From: Oegoconia quadripuncta
Taxonomy: Eukaryota; Arthropoda; Insecta; Lepidoptera; Autostichidae
DNA: 64,000 bases
Assembly: GCA_949316235.1 (NCBI GenBank)
Contig: OX438759.1
Span: 9,995,118 to 10,059,117 of the forward strand
Reading direction: 5' to 3'
Part shown: positions 42,901 through 54,739 of the stretch, in pieces
How positions within the stretch are numbered: the stretch's first letter is position 1
How the letters are laid out: each line of letters starts with the position of its first letter
Translations under genes and position numbers: made by a program
Notes under the pieces: model-generated
The model's database searches: none
What the model was told of the DNA's origin: nothing
The model's input: the letters and a program-made list of their open reading frames with translations, nothing else

Positions 42901-43582
42901 TGTGAAGTTTAAGTAAGCTTATAAGCGAAGTTCTATAATTATAATATGTAAAGTGTCGCGTCCGAGGAGATTTGCAAACTCCTCATGAGTATTGTGGTTG
43001 ATGGTAGGTATACTATTTAATCTTACGTAAGTATAATAAATATTTAGTATGTATTTGAGGTAATGGGAAGCGATGAATGGATATGTAGTATAATTAATAA
43101 AATTTAGTTTTTATCTGTTAATTAATTTTAGTTGTTTTTGAATTATATGGCGCATTGAAAAAAAAATATGACAATTATATGTAACAGCAAAAGTGTCAAT
43201 GTAGTGATACCGCTTCACAGGTAAGTATTGTTAAAGGTAGAAATAATGGTATATAATATTCGAAGTTTAAAAAAATAAATTGAGCCTAATTGAAAGAGCA
43301 GAGGATTACTACTGGAGCTCTTTGCATTTCGAACCCCCGTTGAAGCAGTACCGTGGAAAAACACAATAAAATAATCCATCGCTTTGTAGAAAACTAAGTA
43401 GCGACAGCATAGATACGTATGTATTTTTTGTGGAGGTAGCTTTTGGCAGATTATATTATTTTAACGATGAGTTGTATTGCGAAGCTTTGATTCAACATGG
43501 ATCGAATGGAATCTACAATGATATTCTGTCACTTAATAGAGTACAGTTACAAGGCCCAGCGTAATTTGACTTATTTCTCTGA
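40000..43582. other. Intergenic, no gene seen
   Basis: Short ORFs up to about 100 codons (41019-41327) have no recognisable content. A CpG-rich patch (GACTGCGCGCGCGCAGCTGC near 42299) stands out. Confidence 0.4.
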
Positions 43583-43801
43583 TTAAAATGTCCGCCTGGT
43601 CAGCTACCACCATCTAATCTAAGTCTGCCGCAAAACAACAATGTTAATAGCATTGTTGTGTTCCGGTTGTCAGAGATAAGATAGCCAGTCCCCCAAATAA
43701 GATGGGGTTTCTGGGTCAGTACACTTCCACCTTCGGCCTCATCTTCACTTACCATCAGGTGTGATTGAGTTCAAGTGTTAAGCGTTGTGCATAAAAAAAA
43801 C
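43583..43801 (+). mobile_element. SINE family B, head missing
   Basis: Body from AAAATGTCCGCCTGGTCAGC through GATAAGATAGCCAGTCCCCC to CATCAGGTGTGATTGAG and a poly(A) tail at 43793. The 5' tRNA-like head is truncated. Confidence 0.75.
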
Positions 43802-43967
43802 TTCAAAAATTGCCGCTCACAAATTCTATAATTGTTTAATCTTATTTACATATCTGAGCTGCGAGTCCTGCGCAAAATGCATCCAAATTTTAAAGACTGA
43901 ATATGTTTCCTGTATAATATGAGATTGGTTTTATAATCAAAAAGTTGTAGGTAGTTTTATTAACCTC

Positions 43968-44170
43968 TGACGCAAACAGAGAGGTGTTGTTAGTTTGAAG
44001 TAAATGTCTGTCTATGTGTGTGGCATTGTAGAGCCAAAAGGGCTGAACTGATAATAAAAACTTTTATTATTTTTGAAAAATAGTGCTTGGGCGTTGCTCC
44101 TTAGCCATGTTTGATAGAAACGTGTGCTTCGAAGATATTTAAATTTTAATACAGTTGGTTCTCTATGATA
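43968..44170 (+). mobile_element. Interspersed repeat, GACG-C-AAA family fragment
   Basis: CTCTGACGCAAACAGAGAGG, GTCTGTCTATGTGTGTGGCA and GGGCTGAACTGAT follow the order of a widespread lepidopteran repeat; it is decayed. Confidence 0.4.
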
Positions 44171-46849
44171 TTATAATAATGACAATCTCAGATGGCTTCT
44201 AAATTTTTTGTTATGACATGTCTCACTCTGTTCTTTGATGTGCGCGATCTCACAACAATACTTCAATGTAGATTTAGTTCTGTGCATTCTTAGATCTCGT
44301 ATTAACCTCTAGATGTAGTGTTACTGACGTCGTCCCGTATGAAAAAGAAAAACATATATAATTATTGTCTAAGAAATAATCCAAGTTGGAAACACAGGAC
44401 ATATAACTATCCTGTGTTTTGTTTCTATTAACCTATTACGAAATTGGAGGTTTTTGATTATTATACAGGGTAAATTTTAATGTAATTCCCATTAGCTGGT
44501 GATGCCACTCTTGATTACGAACAACTTTCCTCAAGGAACCTTAGTCGAATTACATAAAAAAAATTTCGATTACTCGTACAAAGTAAACAATTCTGAAACA
44601 ATCTTTAGTATGGAAGTCCAACAATTTGGAGAGTGGAGTGGAGTCAGGAGTGAAGTCACCGGTAAACAGGAATTACACGAATTATATTTCACCTGTATAT
44701 GTTACCAGTATTGTAAATCTGAAACTTATTTTCAGCTCTGGACGTCCTGTAGCTCATGTGTTTAAGATGATATGATTATAAGTCTAAGATGTTTACCACA
44801 TATTCATGTCGCAAACATTAACTGTAGTTTGTATGATCGAATATTGATGATTCTCTTTTGTTTTCCAAGATATGGCCCACATTTTGGTATAGATCCAGTT
44901 TGGCTGTCGGTTCGATGATAGTTATCACTTATGAATAAGTTTAGTATCTTAATTAATAAAAAAGTAGGTATAAATATTTTTTTTGCTATCTGTCGCAAGG
45001 TGCGTTACGGCGCGTGCCAGCCACGTGCGCGTACGCACAGCTCGTTTCTGCGCTGTCACTGTGGACATATCCTCGCTGCTTTCTCTATTTTTTGCGAGCA
45101 ATCGACTATGACTCTCGTAAATTACTTCACTATTATGTCCCATTATCGGCGAGGGGAAGCATTAAAGAAATTCATTCATGTTTACATGAAATATTTTTAT
45201 GGCTGCCTTTAGGCCATGCATTATTTTCTAATGGGTGCATTTTCATTCAGTTGTAACAATAATAAAATAATTGTAATAGAGTCAAAATACAAAGCATTAT
45301 TTAATTCTAAAGAACCTTGTACGTAAACTATCGTAGATATTAGCTCATTTCTGTGTAACCTACTTAACTAACAAACATATTCTGGCGTAGGCCGTAGCAC
45401 ACGTAGTCTATATTTCATTGTCGTAGGCCCCAAGTCGTGGTCTCACTAAGATGTTGCCATTTGTTGACTTATTCGACATTCGTTCGCTTTACTAATTTGT
45501 TCCACATTAACAAATTAGTAGCAATCTTTTTACCCGACTGCCCAAGGAGAGTAATGTTTTTGAAGTGTATCTATACTGGATGAGTTTTTTCCTTACGGTA
45601 CAAAAACTCGTCTGGTATATGTATATATGTATGTATTTATGTATGTATGTCCGTTCCTTTGGTGCATCCTGTAGCCTAAACGGCTTGCCCGATTTCGAAT
45701 TGCATGGTGTCGTTAGATTCGTCTTGGTACCCGAAGTGTCATAGGGTATATTTTATGGTAAAAAATCCCACATGACGTTCGCAATCTACAAAATATGCTG
45801 TCGGGTTTTATACCATAAGGTTTTGATAAATAGTTATTAATTATTTTGCCCCACTTGTTATTACGAACCTAATGGGATGGATGAAAAGAGAAATTAAAAA
45901 GTGAAACCCGACCATGGAATGACACTCTTACCAGCGTGTGACACTCTTATGCTGAAGGCAGAACAATCGACACCTCATCATAAGTTAAAATCGGTTCTGT
46001 AGTTTTGAGCTAAGCTTGAAAGTTATACATACATAAATTGTTAATTACCCTTTTTTGATGCGCCGTAATCGAGTTACAAATGAGACGCAACTGTACTAAA
46101 AAGATAAATACAGAAAAAACATAATTTTAGAGGTGATGAAGGAAAAAGATTTGCCTTCGTACAGCAATCCCAGACTCGGTATTTTTTTAACCTGATTTTG
46201 AATGAAGATTAAGTATAATAGGTATCTTTAAATATCACTGAGAAGATTGGTTTTTTGATAAGGCACCGGCGCGGTATGTATTGGTACCGCAATCTCCGTG
46301 GCTATAGGCCAAAGGTTACAACCAAAAAAATCAGGTAAAATATCTTTTGTTTTCCTTTAACATAACTTAAACAAGTATATGTATACAACGTGTATCCGAA
46401 AGGGTATATAACGCTGAAAGGTTCGGGTACATATATTCAGAGCATCCGGGCGTGATTTTAGACCAAACGCTAATTGCAAAATAAAAAACACGTTGTACAA
46501 ATATATCTCTACCATACTTTTTTAAAAACGGAATCACCCCAAAGCCATTCTGCAACCGTATTTTCCCTATTAAATGTACACATTGCATTTAGTACCGTGC
46601 AGTAAAGGTGTGTGCGTCTGTCAGTCACGATCAGTTTATTAAATCCGGGAGCACACCTGTGGGATGGCCATCGAGGGTGCGTTGTCAGGGCAACTACGCT
46701 GATAAACATTTTTTGAACATAACGCACTACTAAGGGTTTGTTTTATCATTATAATTGGTATTTTTGATCGTACCATCAAATACGGTAAAACTTCAAACAA
46801 CTCAACACATTAAAAATAACGTTAGAAGCCTTAGGCAGGTAGACGAGCA
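44171..46849. other. Intergenic, no gene seen
   Basis: A GCGCGTGCC/GTGCGCGTACGC patch occurs near 45010-45040. 45540-46040 looks like a decayed repeat ending TAAAATCGGTTCTGTAG. No credible gene. Confidence 0.4.
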
Positions 46850-47580
46850 TATTTTACGATTAACTGGATACACGTTTGACCACAATCTCACCTGATGGAA
46901 AGTGACGCTGTGGCCGAAGATAAAGTACGTAATCTCAGTTAATATCTATCCGCCCTGCTCTTTGAGATCCTAAGATTTTTTTTATTATTAACTGATACGC
47001 GTTTGACCTCAATCTCACTGATGGAAAGTGACGATGTGGTCGAAGATGAAGCACGCGATCCCAGTAGATGCCTATCCACTCTGTTTTTGATGATTCTAAG
47101 GTTGTAGGATTCAGGAAAGACTGACGCCGGAAGGGAGTTCCATGCCCTTGCCCATTCCAAGGGAATGCGAACACGCATTATGAATGAACAGTCGAACTTT
47201 TTAGTGCGAAAGTTCGGTATATTCACTATATATCCTACGCCCAGTAGTCCGAAGATGGATAAGCGACGGTGGAATAAGATTATGTAATTCCAACTGACAC
47301 TCACCGAAATGCAGCCTGTAAAAGACTGAGAGACAGTCGACTTTACGACGATGTTCGAGGCCTCCTGTGTCCTCATTATGAATGAAGAGCAAAACCGCTT
47401 AGTGCCAATGTTATGTGTGTCAATGAAATATGGATTGAAATAAACCTTCCCATTTATAAGTCCGAAGATGGAATGGTGTGGTGATGTTGGAATATGATTG
47501 TGCAACTCCAACGAATAGGTACTAATCGAAATGCATCCAAAAATACTGATAGACAGGCGATGGTTTTCAAGACTGCAATT
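46850..47580 (-). pseudogene. LINE 3' end, with internal and terminal duplications
   Basis: The minus strand reads a reverse-transcriptase C-terminal phrase (ARAWNSLPASVFPESYNL, then IIKNRVDRHLLGSRA) near 47160-47050. The segment before it occurs twice in tandem (about 47265-47400 and 47400-47560). The 3' tail recurs at 46850-46945. A separate copy lies at 53125-53475. Decayed and without a catalytic domain. Confidence 0.6.
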
Positions 47581-48361
47581 TCGCTACTAAAGAATATTGA
47601 AGATTAACAATAGAAGGCACTAAATCATCGTCTTTAATTAGTTTAATGCGTAATATTTCATTGTAGTGTTATTTTTATTACAATACACTTTTAGAGTTAT
47701 AGTTGTAGGTACTGCCAATAGAAGAGCAGAAATCACTAAGAGGTTGAACGCAAATTTTATTGTTTGTTGTTTGACTTCTAATTTAATTATTGTGTCGTAG
47801 GAAAAGTAAGGTACCTGGAATAATTTAATTAAGCAGGGTACCATTACTCACGTAAAATAGTCTTGTATGTATAACTATGATACTGCCTGTACCTGCCAAG
47901 ATAATGGTTATGATAGCAATATTAATATTTCTCTTGTCATTATGAGAATTATTTACTTATTGGAAAGTATTGTGAATGAAGACTTATACAACTTTCTAAC
48001 ATTTAACTCTGATTTTGACATAGCTACAGAACTGCGTAGTCTACTTTTTCATGGACAGTCTACCATAATTATTGTGACGATAATTTACCATTTCGAACGT
48101 ACAGTTATGGGTCATATGTTTACTCTCACACGCATGCCACCCCAACTTTTATCCCGTCAAACAATAGCGTGTAATACAATAGTGTTGCGCGCGCATCTGT
48201 CACAGGGAGGCTTCTGATTGGTTCATGGTGTAGCGTGCGCGCACCCTATACACTGATTTCCACGGTAATGTCCGAATCGATACCAAGTTCGATTTAACGG
48301 TAAAATCTATCGCTTTATCGTAAGCTTTATCGAAATATAGAAAATGGTTTGTATAGTATTT
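47581..48361. other. Intergenic, no gene seen
   Basis: AT-rich, with a GC-richer patch (TGTTGCGCGCGCATCTGTCA near 48183). No credible gene. Confidence 0.4.
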
Positions 48362-49145
48362 TGTAGGGGCAGAGATGTACAAAATACCCTGTACAAAGTA
48401 TCTGCAATACAAAATGCAAGATACTTTTAAATAAAGTATTTCAGATACCAGATACAAAATACTTTCGAGAATAGTATCTGAAATACTAAATACCAAATAC
48501 GTATCTTCTAAATACTTCTTAAGATACAAATACTTTTGTAAGAAAACAAGATTTTATTTTAATGAATTCTAAGTTTATTTTTCTTAATTGACATAACACG
48601 AGCATAACACGATAACATAACACACACGTTACATAACATAACACGAGTTATTCGTAAATAACTTAATGTTATTTACGTATGTAAATAACTTAACATTAAG
48701 TTATTTACGAATTATTCGTAAATAACTTAATGTAATGTAATATATACAAAAAGGCGGTCATCTTCTCAAATGAAATTACATTTCAGTTTTTTTTTTTTTA
48801 ATTGTTTGGCTCGCACGACATGTGCATTTGCCACATCTTGTATAGATACAGGCCAGTGCAGTGCAAAGAAAGAGTCGCCATCTACCAATGTGATGTTGGA
48901 CTAATAATGACATGCTCAATTTTACGCATTTATTTTATATATTTCTACTAATATATTACTAAAAGTATTTTATCAGAAAAAGTATTTATAAAATACTAAG
49001 ATACCAAACAAAATATATTTAAATACAAGATACAAAATGATTTTTTAAAAAGTATTTTAGATACAAAATGAAAATACGTATCTTGCATCTTGTATCTGTA
49101 TTTCAGATACTTGTATCTTAGATAAGTCACACCTCTGTGTAGGGG
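48362..49145. mobile_element. hAT-type MITE (768 bp) with 8-bp target duplication
   Basis: The element at 48370-49137 begins CAGAGATGTAC and ends with the imperfect complement (minus strand CAGAGGTGTGAC), hAT-like termini. Both sides carry TGTAGGGG (48362-48369 and 49138-49145). The interior is A/T-rich with recurrent AGATAC/GTATCT phrases and a nested palindrome around TTATTTACG (48648-48733). There is no transposase ORF, so it would depend on a hAT transposase elsewhere. Confidence 0.85.
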
Positions 49146-49492
49146 TATATCACTTGGGTGTTTCTTCTTGAGAGAAAATTCTATTGGGATGTGGTAATAG
49201 CGTAGATGGCGCTGTCAAGATCTATGTCCAGAGTGTTATTTTAGGACTATTGAGAAGTATTGCACACGCAAAATATGTCGTGAGAACTTCGGTGTTTCGA
49301 TTTTTATTATCATTCGTATTTTCAATTCGTAGTAACATTTTCTGCCCACGGTTTGAAAAATACAAACGTACGGGGTTACATATTTGCCCTCACAATATGC
49401 GGACTTAAAAGGGGACTTGTTGTTGTTTAATAACTACTTTTCAGCGGAAAGTACATTTTATAAGTTTCTCGACAATTACTGATTAACTATCT

Positions 49493-49641
49493 TTTTATGC
49501 ACAACGGGTTAGCACTTGACTTCAATCACACCTGATGTTAGGTGAAGATGAGGCCGAAGGTGGTAGCATACTCACCCGGAAACCCCATCTTATTTGGGGG
49601 ACTGGCTATCTTATCTCTGACAACCGGAACACAATAATGCT
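49493..49641 (-). mobile_element. SINE family B, truncated
   Basis: Reverse orientation; TTGTCAGAGATAAGATAGCC, CCCCAAATAAGATGGGGTTT and CATCAGGTGTGATTGA present on the minus strand; the head half is missing. Confidence 0.7.
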
Positions 49642-52600
49642 AATTTTGGAGGACGACGCTACTCGACTAATATTTTTGAATCCCACACAATGGGATACAA
49701 AAATAAAAGAAAATTAATTCCCACTTTACCTGTAGGAAACTAGGTACATTATTAATAAAATATGTTTTTATTTGACACCATTATTGCTTACCTACTTAAA
49801 TTATTACGTGATCCACCACATGATCCACTCAGCAAAATGTCGCGACATTGGAGCCCAGTGACGCGACGCTGGTATTCTGTGGACACCGGAGGACGGAGAT
49901 TGGAAAATACAACACCGCACAGTGCTTATACGAGTATGCAAATTTTTCAGAATTGGTTAATAAAGTGGTACATGGCGTTTCAATGAATTTACGAAATTTG
50001 AATTTGTTACAAGCATGTCAATAAAAAAAAAACTTAACCCTATCCACTGCCCGCTTATAATGAGAGGCGCAATGCGAATACAAAAAAACCAGCTACGCAA
50101 GTAAGACTATTCTCAAGTGCAAAATTAGATTTTGCTTTGATACATGTTATACAGATTGGTAGATAAAAGTAATTTTACCACTTTGTCGGCGTGATTAATA
50201 TGAATACACATACCAAAATTACAGCTTTCTAGTACTAAGAGCCTCTAAGCTAAGCCTCGGACAGACAGACGTACATGGCAAAACTATAAGGGTTCCTTGT
50301 TGACTATAACCTACCAGTAGTGGATAACGGACGGAATTATTTATAACAGTTGTACCTATGTATCAGTGGAGACTTGTAAATACTTGTATGATTTTATTTA
50401 AGGGCTCACAGTGTATAAATATAGACTTGATAAATAAGTGTATAACAATTAATTGCATGTAGATTTTTGTTTAATATATTTCGGCCATTGACACCAATCA
50501 TCTAGTCCCAAATTAAGCAAAGCTTACTAAGTATCGGTCGTCGTCGATATAACTGCTGCAATAATGGCCTAATAATACTTACATTAATTTATAATACAAA
50601 TACCTAATAATGCTTTTGCAATTTTTGCCACAGACAAAATATCCACATAAAACCTTATGAGAAGAACCCTTTTAGAACGCCATAAACAAGGGGACAATTA
50701 TGAAAGGTGTGCAAGCTCTTTGTACACTATAGTCTAGCTAGCGGTATCCTGTCGATTACACACGTCCTTCCTGTGGGACGTTTCCACTTGTACTACCAAA
50801 GATTTGCCCTGGCGTATCTCACTTATGCAGGGCCCGATTTGGGCCGAGTTTGATGAAAATTGGAAAAGCCATTTCGAAGATAAAAGCTTCTAAGACAGTT
50901 TTTTGTGTACTTCGATGATATTACAGTCTTGAAAGATCTCAATTTTTTTAATTTTATAATTAAGATTAAACTCGAAGATAAGTTCTTATTTGTGTTTGAT
51001 GGAAATCGGTTAAACCGTTTCGATAATATTTACCTTTTAACACAGTTGGTTTAGCAAATAAATGTTATCTTATCTTGTATTGCCCTGTCCTGTCGTCTCG
51101 TGTCGTGTCGTCTCGTATCTTATCTTATCTTATCTCATATCATTTCATCTTATGTTATCTTATCTTTGATGTGTATCTGGAAAATGCAATAGCTTGTATT
51201 CTCGGGGCTTTATAAATTTTTAAATTATAGTTATACTATAGTGTGATTTAGAGATCATTTTACATTTTTCGAGCGCCCGTGGCAGAATGTAAACTTCATA
51301 ACGTCGCGAGTTCGGTTTGCGAGGAAGCGAGGAAATTCCCAAATGAACATATTCTGTTTTACTGAAAAACTTTCGCGAGTGAATTCTGAAAATTAAGACT
51401 GGCTCTTACAAAGTGAACGTCATTGATTACATTTTCATTGAGAGAGGCAGAAGACATTGTTCAGACGATTTTTGTTTTAAATCTAGTCGCCCTAGAAAAA
51501 TTAGTGCAAATTGATAATAAAAAAATCTGTTTTGGCAAATGACAAATTTGTCTACTGGAATGTCGAATGCACTACGTAGAGACTACTTTACGTATGATTA
51601 TGATATTTATACCCCAAAAAATTTTGCATAAATAAATAGTGCCACCGAAATATACAAGTACCATAAATACTTCTTCAAAAAGAACGAAGTCATTTAGATA
51701 TCTTTGTGAAAAGGGGCAAGGCAGACGACGGACTTTTTGAAGGCCTTTTTATAAATATACTATCTACAGAATTTTTTAAGCACGTTATTTAAGTTAACGT
51801 ATTTTATATTTATATATGTACCATATAGCCATAAATAAAGAGTAATAATAATTCCACATAATATTCATTATTTATCAATTGAAATACATTATGAAACATT
51901 CTATTTCGCTGAGCAAACAATACTCTTGTGAAGTCTCGAGTGTTTATTAACCGTCATGGGAGCTCATTATGGAGTGTTCGTGATAATGACGATCTCCCTC
52001 TTCTGGTGGCCGTCGAGAGGCATGACGTATTACCTGCGTGGTTCCCACGGATGTCCACCGGTGTGAAATATTGATGGGGAAACAAAGCATCATGCAAGGT
52101 AAGCGCATCTGTAACTACCCACAGCGATGAGTTTAAAAGTTCACATGTTACGGAAATTTTACAAAGAATGATCATGCTGTAATTTTTTTATCTACATCCA
52201 TGGTATAAATCCTTTATAAAACTTTCTGAAACAGTTAGCTTATAGGATTCATATAATGAGTGTACATAAAGTCTTGTGTGTATTTCTTAGAGCATTTAAT
52301 TGTACATTGTAATACTATTATCATAATATACTATATAAACCTACTTTCGTGTTTTAATATCTCTCATTATACAACAGTTGCTTATATAACTATTATAATT
52401 TCGGGTTTTCATATTTTAACACCTGAAAATACGAGTGTTATGTATTCGACGATGTTTGTGTATATTCCAATAGATTTTTCAATAAGACACATACTTCTCC
52501 ACCTTCTTGATTTTCTCTGCAGAATGATGAAACTATGTTATATCCGTTCACATTAAAATATTTTAATTTTTCTTTTCTTAGCCAGGTTTCAGTAAAGCAC

Positions 52601-53124
52601 AGAGCCTTGACATCCATTTGTTCTTCTAGAAGTTTTCATATACGTATGTTTATCTGTGAACTAGTATTCATACAGGATTTGCCGAGTTTGGGGCTGGATA
52701 ATTCGTGACATATCCGAAATATTTATTTATTTATCATGCTAAACATATCGAAGCCAAAATAATTTTAATTTAACAAAAACAGGAAAGATACACCTACGTC
52801 TTACATTGTATAAAATCTTAACAGTAATATAGTACAATTAGGCTGTCTTATCACAAGAAGCGATCTATTTTCAGGCAACCTTAATCTATCGTAAATCATA
52901 TAACATCACGGAAGTTTTTGCTTTCCTTATAATGACTTGAACTGGTATGTAACCGCTTTCCTATGAGTTAATATCAACAAAACCGAGTAACTACCGGAGG
53001 TCCCGGTTTGGATGGCCAGTAAGAATGTTTAGTATTATTTTTATCGCAGTCAGTTATAATATTGTATTTCTAGGCATTTAAGTTAAGATTTCCAGTCCCT
53101 CTAATAAAGCGAAGTTTCTGGGCA
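49642..53124. other. Intergenic, no gene seen
   Basis: Contains a simple pentamer tract (CTTAT/TCTCG repeats) at about 51072-51172, a fragment of an interspersed repeat near 50825-51060 (GTTTGATGAAAATTGG) and the SINE piece at 50481. No credible gene. Confidence 0.4.
50481..50550 (-). mobile_element. SINE family A1, internal deletion
   Basis: The tail part (CAATCATCTAGTCCCAAATT on the plus strand) is joined directly to the head end CGGTCGTC, so the middle including the B box is deleted. Confidence 0.55.
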
Positions 53125-53475
53125 AACTTTTTTTTTAAGATTATCTGGATACGCGTTTAACAACAATCTCACTTGATGGAAATTGTCGATGTGGCCGAAG
53201 ATGAAGCACGCAATCTCAGTAGATGCCTATTCACCCTGCTCTTGAAGATCCCAAGGTTGTAGGATTCAGGAAAGACCGACGCCGGAAGGGAGTTCCACGC
53301 CTTGGCTGTTCGCATTACGAATGAAGAGTCGAACTGCTTAGTGCAATGTTCGGTGTGTTAACTACATACGGGTGGAATCCCTCCCCACGCCTATAATAGA
53401 CCGAAAATGAAATGGCGATGGTGGAATAAGATTATGTAATTCCAACGTACACTCACCGAAACTCATTCATGTCTT
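53125..53475 (-). pseudogene. LINE 3' end, second copy
   Basis: Matches the 46970-47300 fragment: GGTTGTAGGATTCAGGAAAG, GACGCCGGAAGGGAGTTCCA and GGTGGAATAAGATTATGTAA on the plus strand. Minus-strand coding phrases are broken by small deletions. Confidence 0.6.
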
Positions 53476-54060
53476 CATCATCTAGTGTGGTATAAAACAA
53501 ATTGGAAAACGTTAACAGGAATTGAATTCCAGGAAGTCACACACACCTTGGTGTACTTAGTAATCGATACAAAAGGAGCGAGTGCTTCAATTATCCGGGC
53601 TGTAAGTGACACCGCGGTAGGATGCGCCCGCGCAGTTTCCGGTGCGCGCGCGTGCCCGAGTGGGGTTTCGTAGTTCCGCTAGAGGCGTCTAGGGTGCCCT
53701 GGACATCCGGTAGGTCATCAGCGATTGCCTGTTTCACACGTGTTGTATAATAGACCTGATATGAGACTTTGTACTTCTATATTAAAGGAATATATGAAGA
53801 GGAAGAAATATAGAGTTTCTTTCTGGAGGTTAGGTTCATTTTATAGTCCTCAGGATGACTATTTGGAAAGACATGTAACGCAGTCGTATTCATCTAGTCG
53901 TTTGCGATTACTATTTTTAAGACGAGTGTTAATATTGGTTGGAGGTCACGTTAAATAGGCGGTCCCGGTTTTCAATTTTGAATTGAAGGTAGTCGTTACA
54001 CCAAGCCGGCGGGCAAGCAGGCTTAAAAACACTGTCTGTCACACTTCATGACCCTGTAAT
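53476..54060. other. Intergenic with a GC-rich patch
   Basis: 53605-53675 is CpG-rich (GGATGCGCCCGCGCAGTTTC, GTGCGCGCGCGTGCCCGAG). No credible gene. Confidence 0.4.
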
Positions 54061-54154
54061 TAAATGTTCGTATTCAACACACATACATTTACCTCTTACG
54101 GGATTCGAACCCGCAACCATTAGTTTCAAAGGCAGGCTACAGCAATCGGTCGTC
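54061..54154 (-). mobile_element. SINE family A1 fragment
   Basis: B box GGTTCGAATCCC and head GACGACCGATTGC on the minus strand; the A box has been lost by a small deletion and the body is truncated. Confidence 0.6.
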
Positions 54155-54438
54155 GATTTATTAAAATGAATTATTTTTATCAGGAGCTCGGTCAGAACAC
54201 AGTTCCAGTTCTTAATAAAACTCTCAAATGTCATTATGAGTGATAGCATTCTAGTGAAAACTTCATTAAAATTGATATACGAATATGGTAACACTAGTTT
54301 GTAACACCATAAATATAGACAATGTATGGAGATATAATCGCTGACCCATTGTGTTTGCTCCGAAGTGTATTGGCTGACTGCCAGCACTGTAAAATGTATC
54401 AAGCCGAATCTAACGACACCATACACTTCGACACCATC

Positions 54439-54534
54439 CTGGTCAGTACACTTCCACCTTCGGCATCATCTTTACTTAACATCAGGTGTGATTGAGGTAA
54501 AGTGCTAATGCTGAACTGTTGTTTATAAAAAAAA
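54439..54534 (+). mobile_element. SINE family B 3' end
   Basis: GGTCAGTACACTTCCACCTT, CATCAGGTGTGATTGAGG and a poly(A) tail; the rest is absent. Confidence 0.65.
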
Positions 54535-54575
54535 ATCGGTCAGGCTGTTTAGGCTACATGCCAAAGGAACGGACA

Positions 54576-54625
54576 TGCACACATACACACATACACACAT
54601 ACACACATACACACATACACACATA

Positions 54626-54714
<89 letters not shown>

Positions 54715-54737
54715 ATATACATATACATACATACATA
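54576..54737 (+). repeat. (CA)n / (ACACAT)n microsatellite
   Basis: About 160 bp: ACACAT hexamers, then pure CA, then ACATAT/ACATAC. Long ORFs on both strands here are composition artefacts. Confidence 0.95.
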
Positions 54738-54739
54738 GA

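Noticed and set aside
46939..47511. 190-codon ORF as a host gene
   Set aside because: It is the C-terminal tail of a LINE reverse transcriptase with tandem duplications; a related broken copy lies at 53125.
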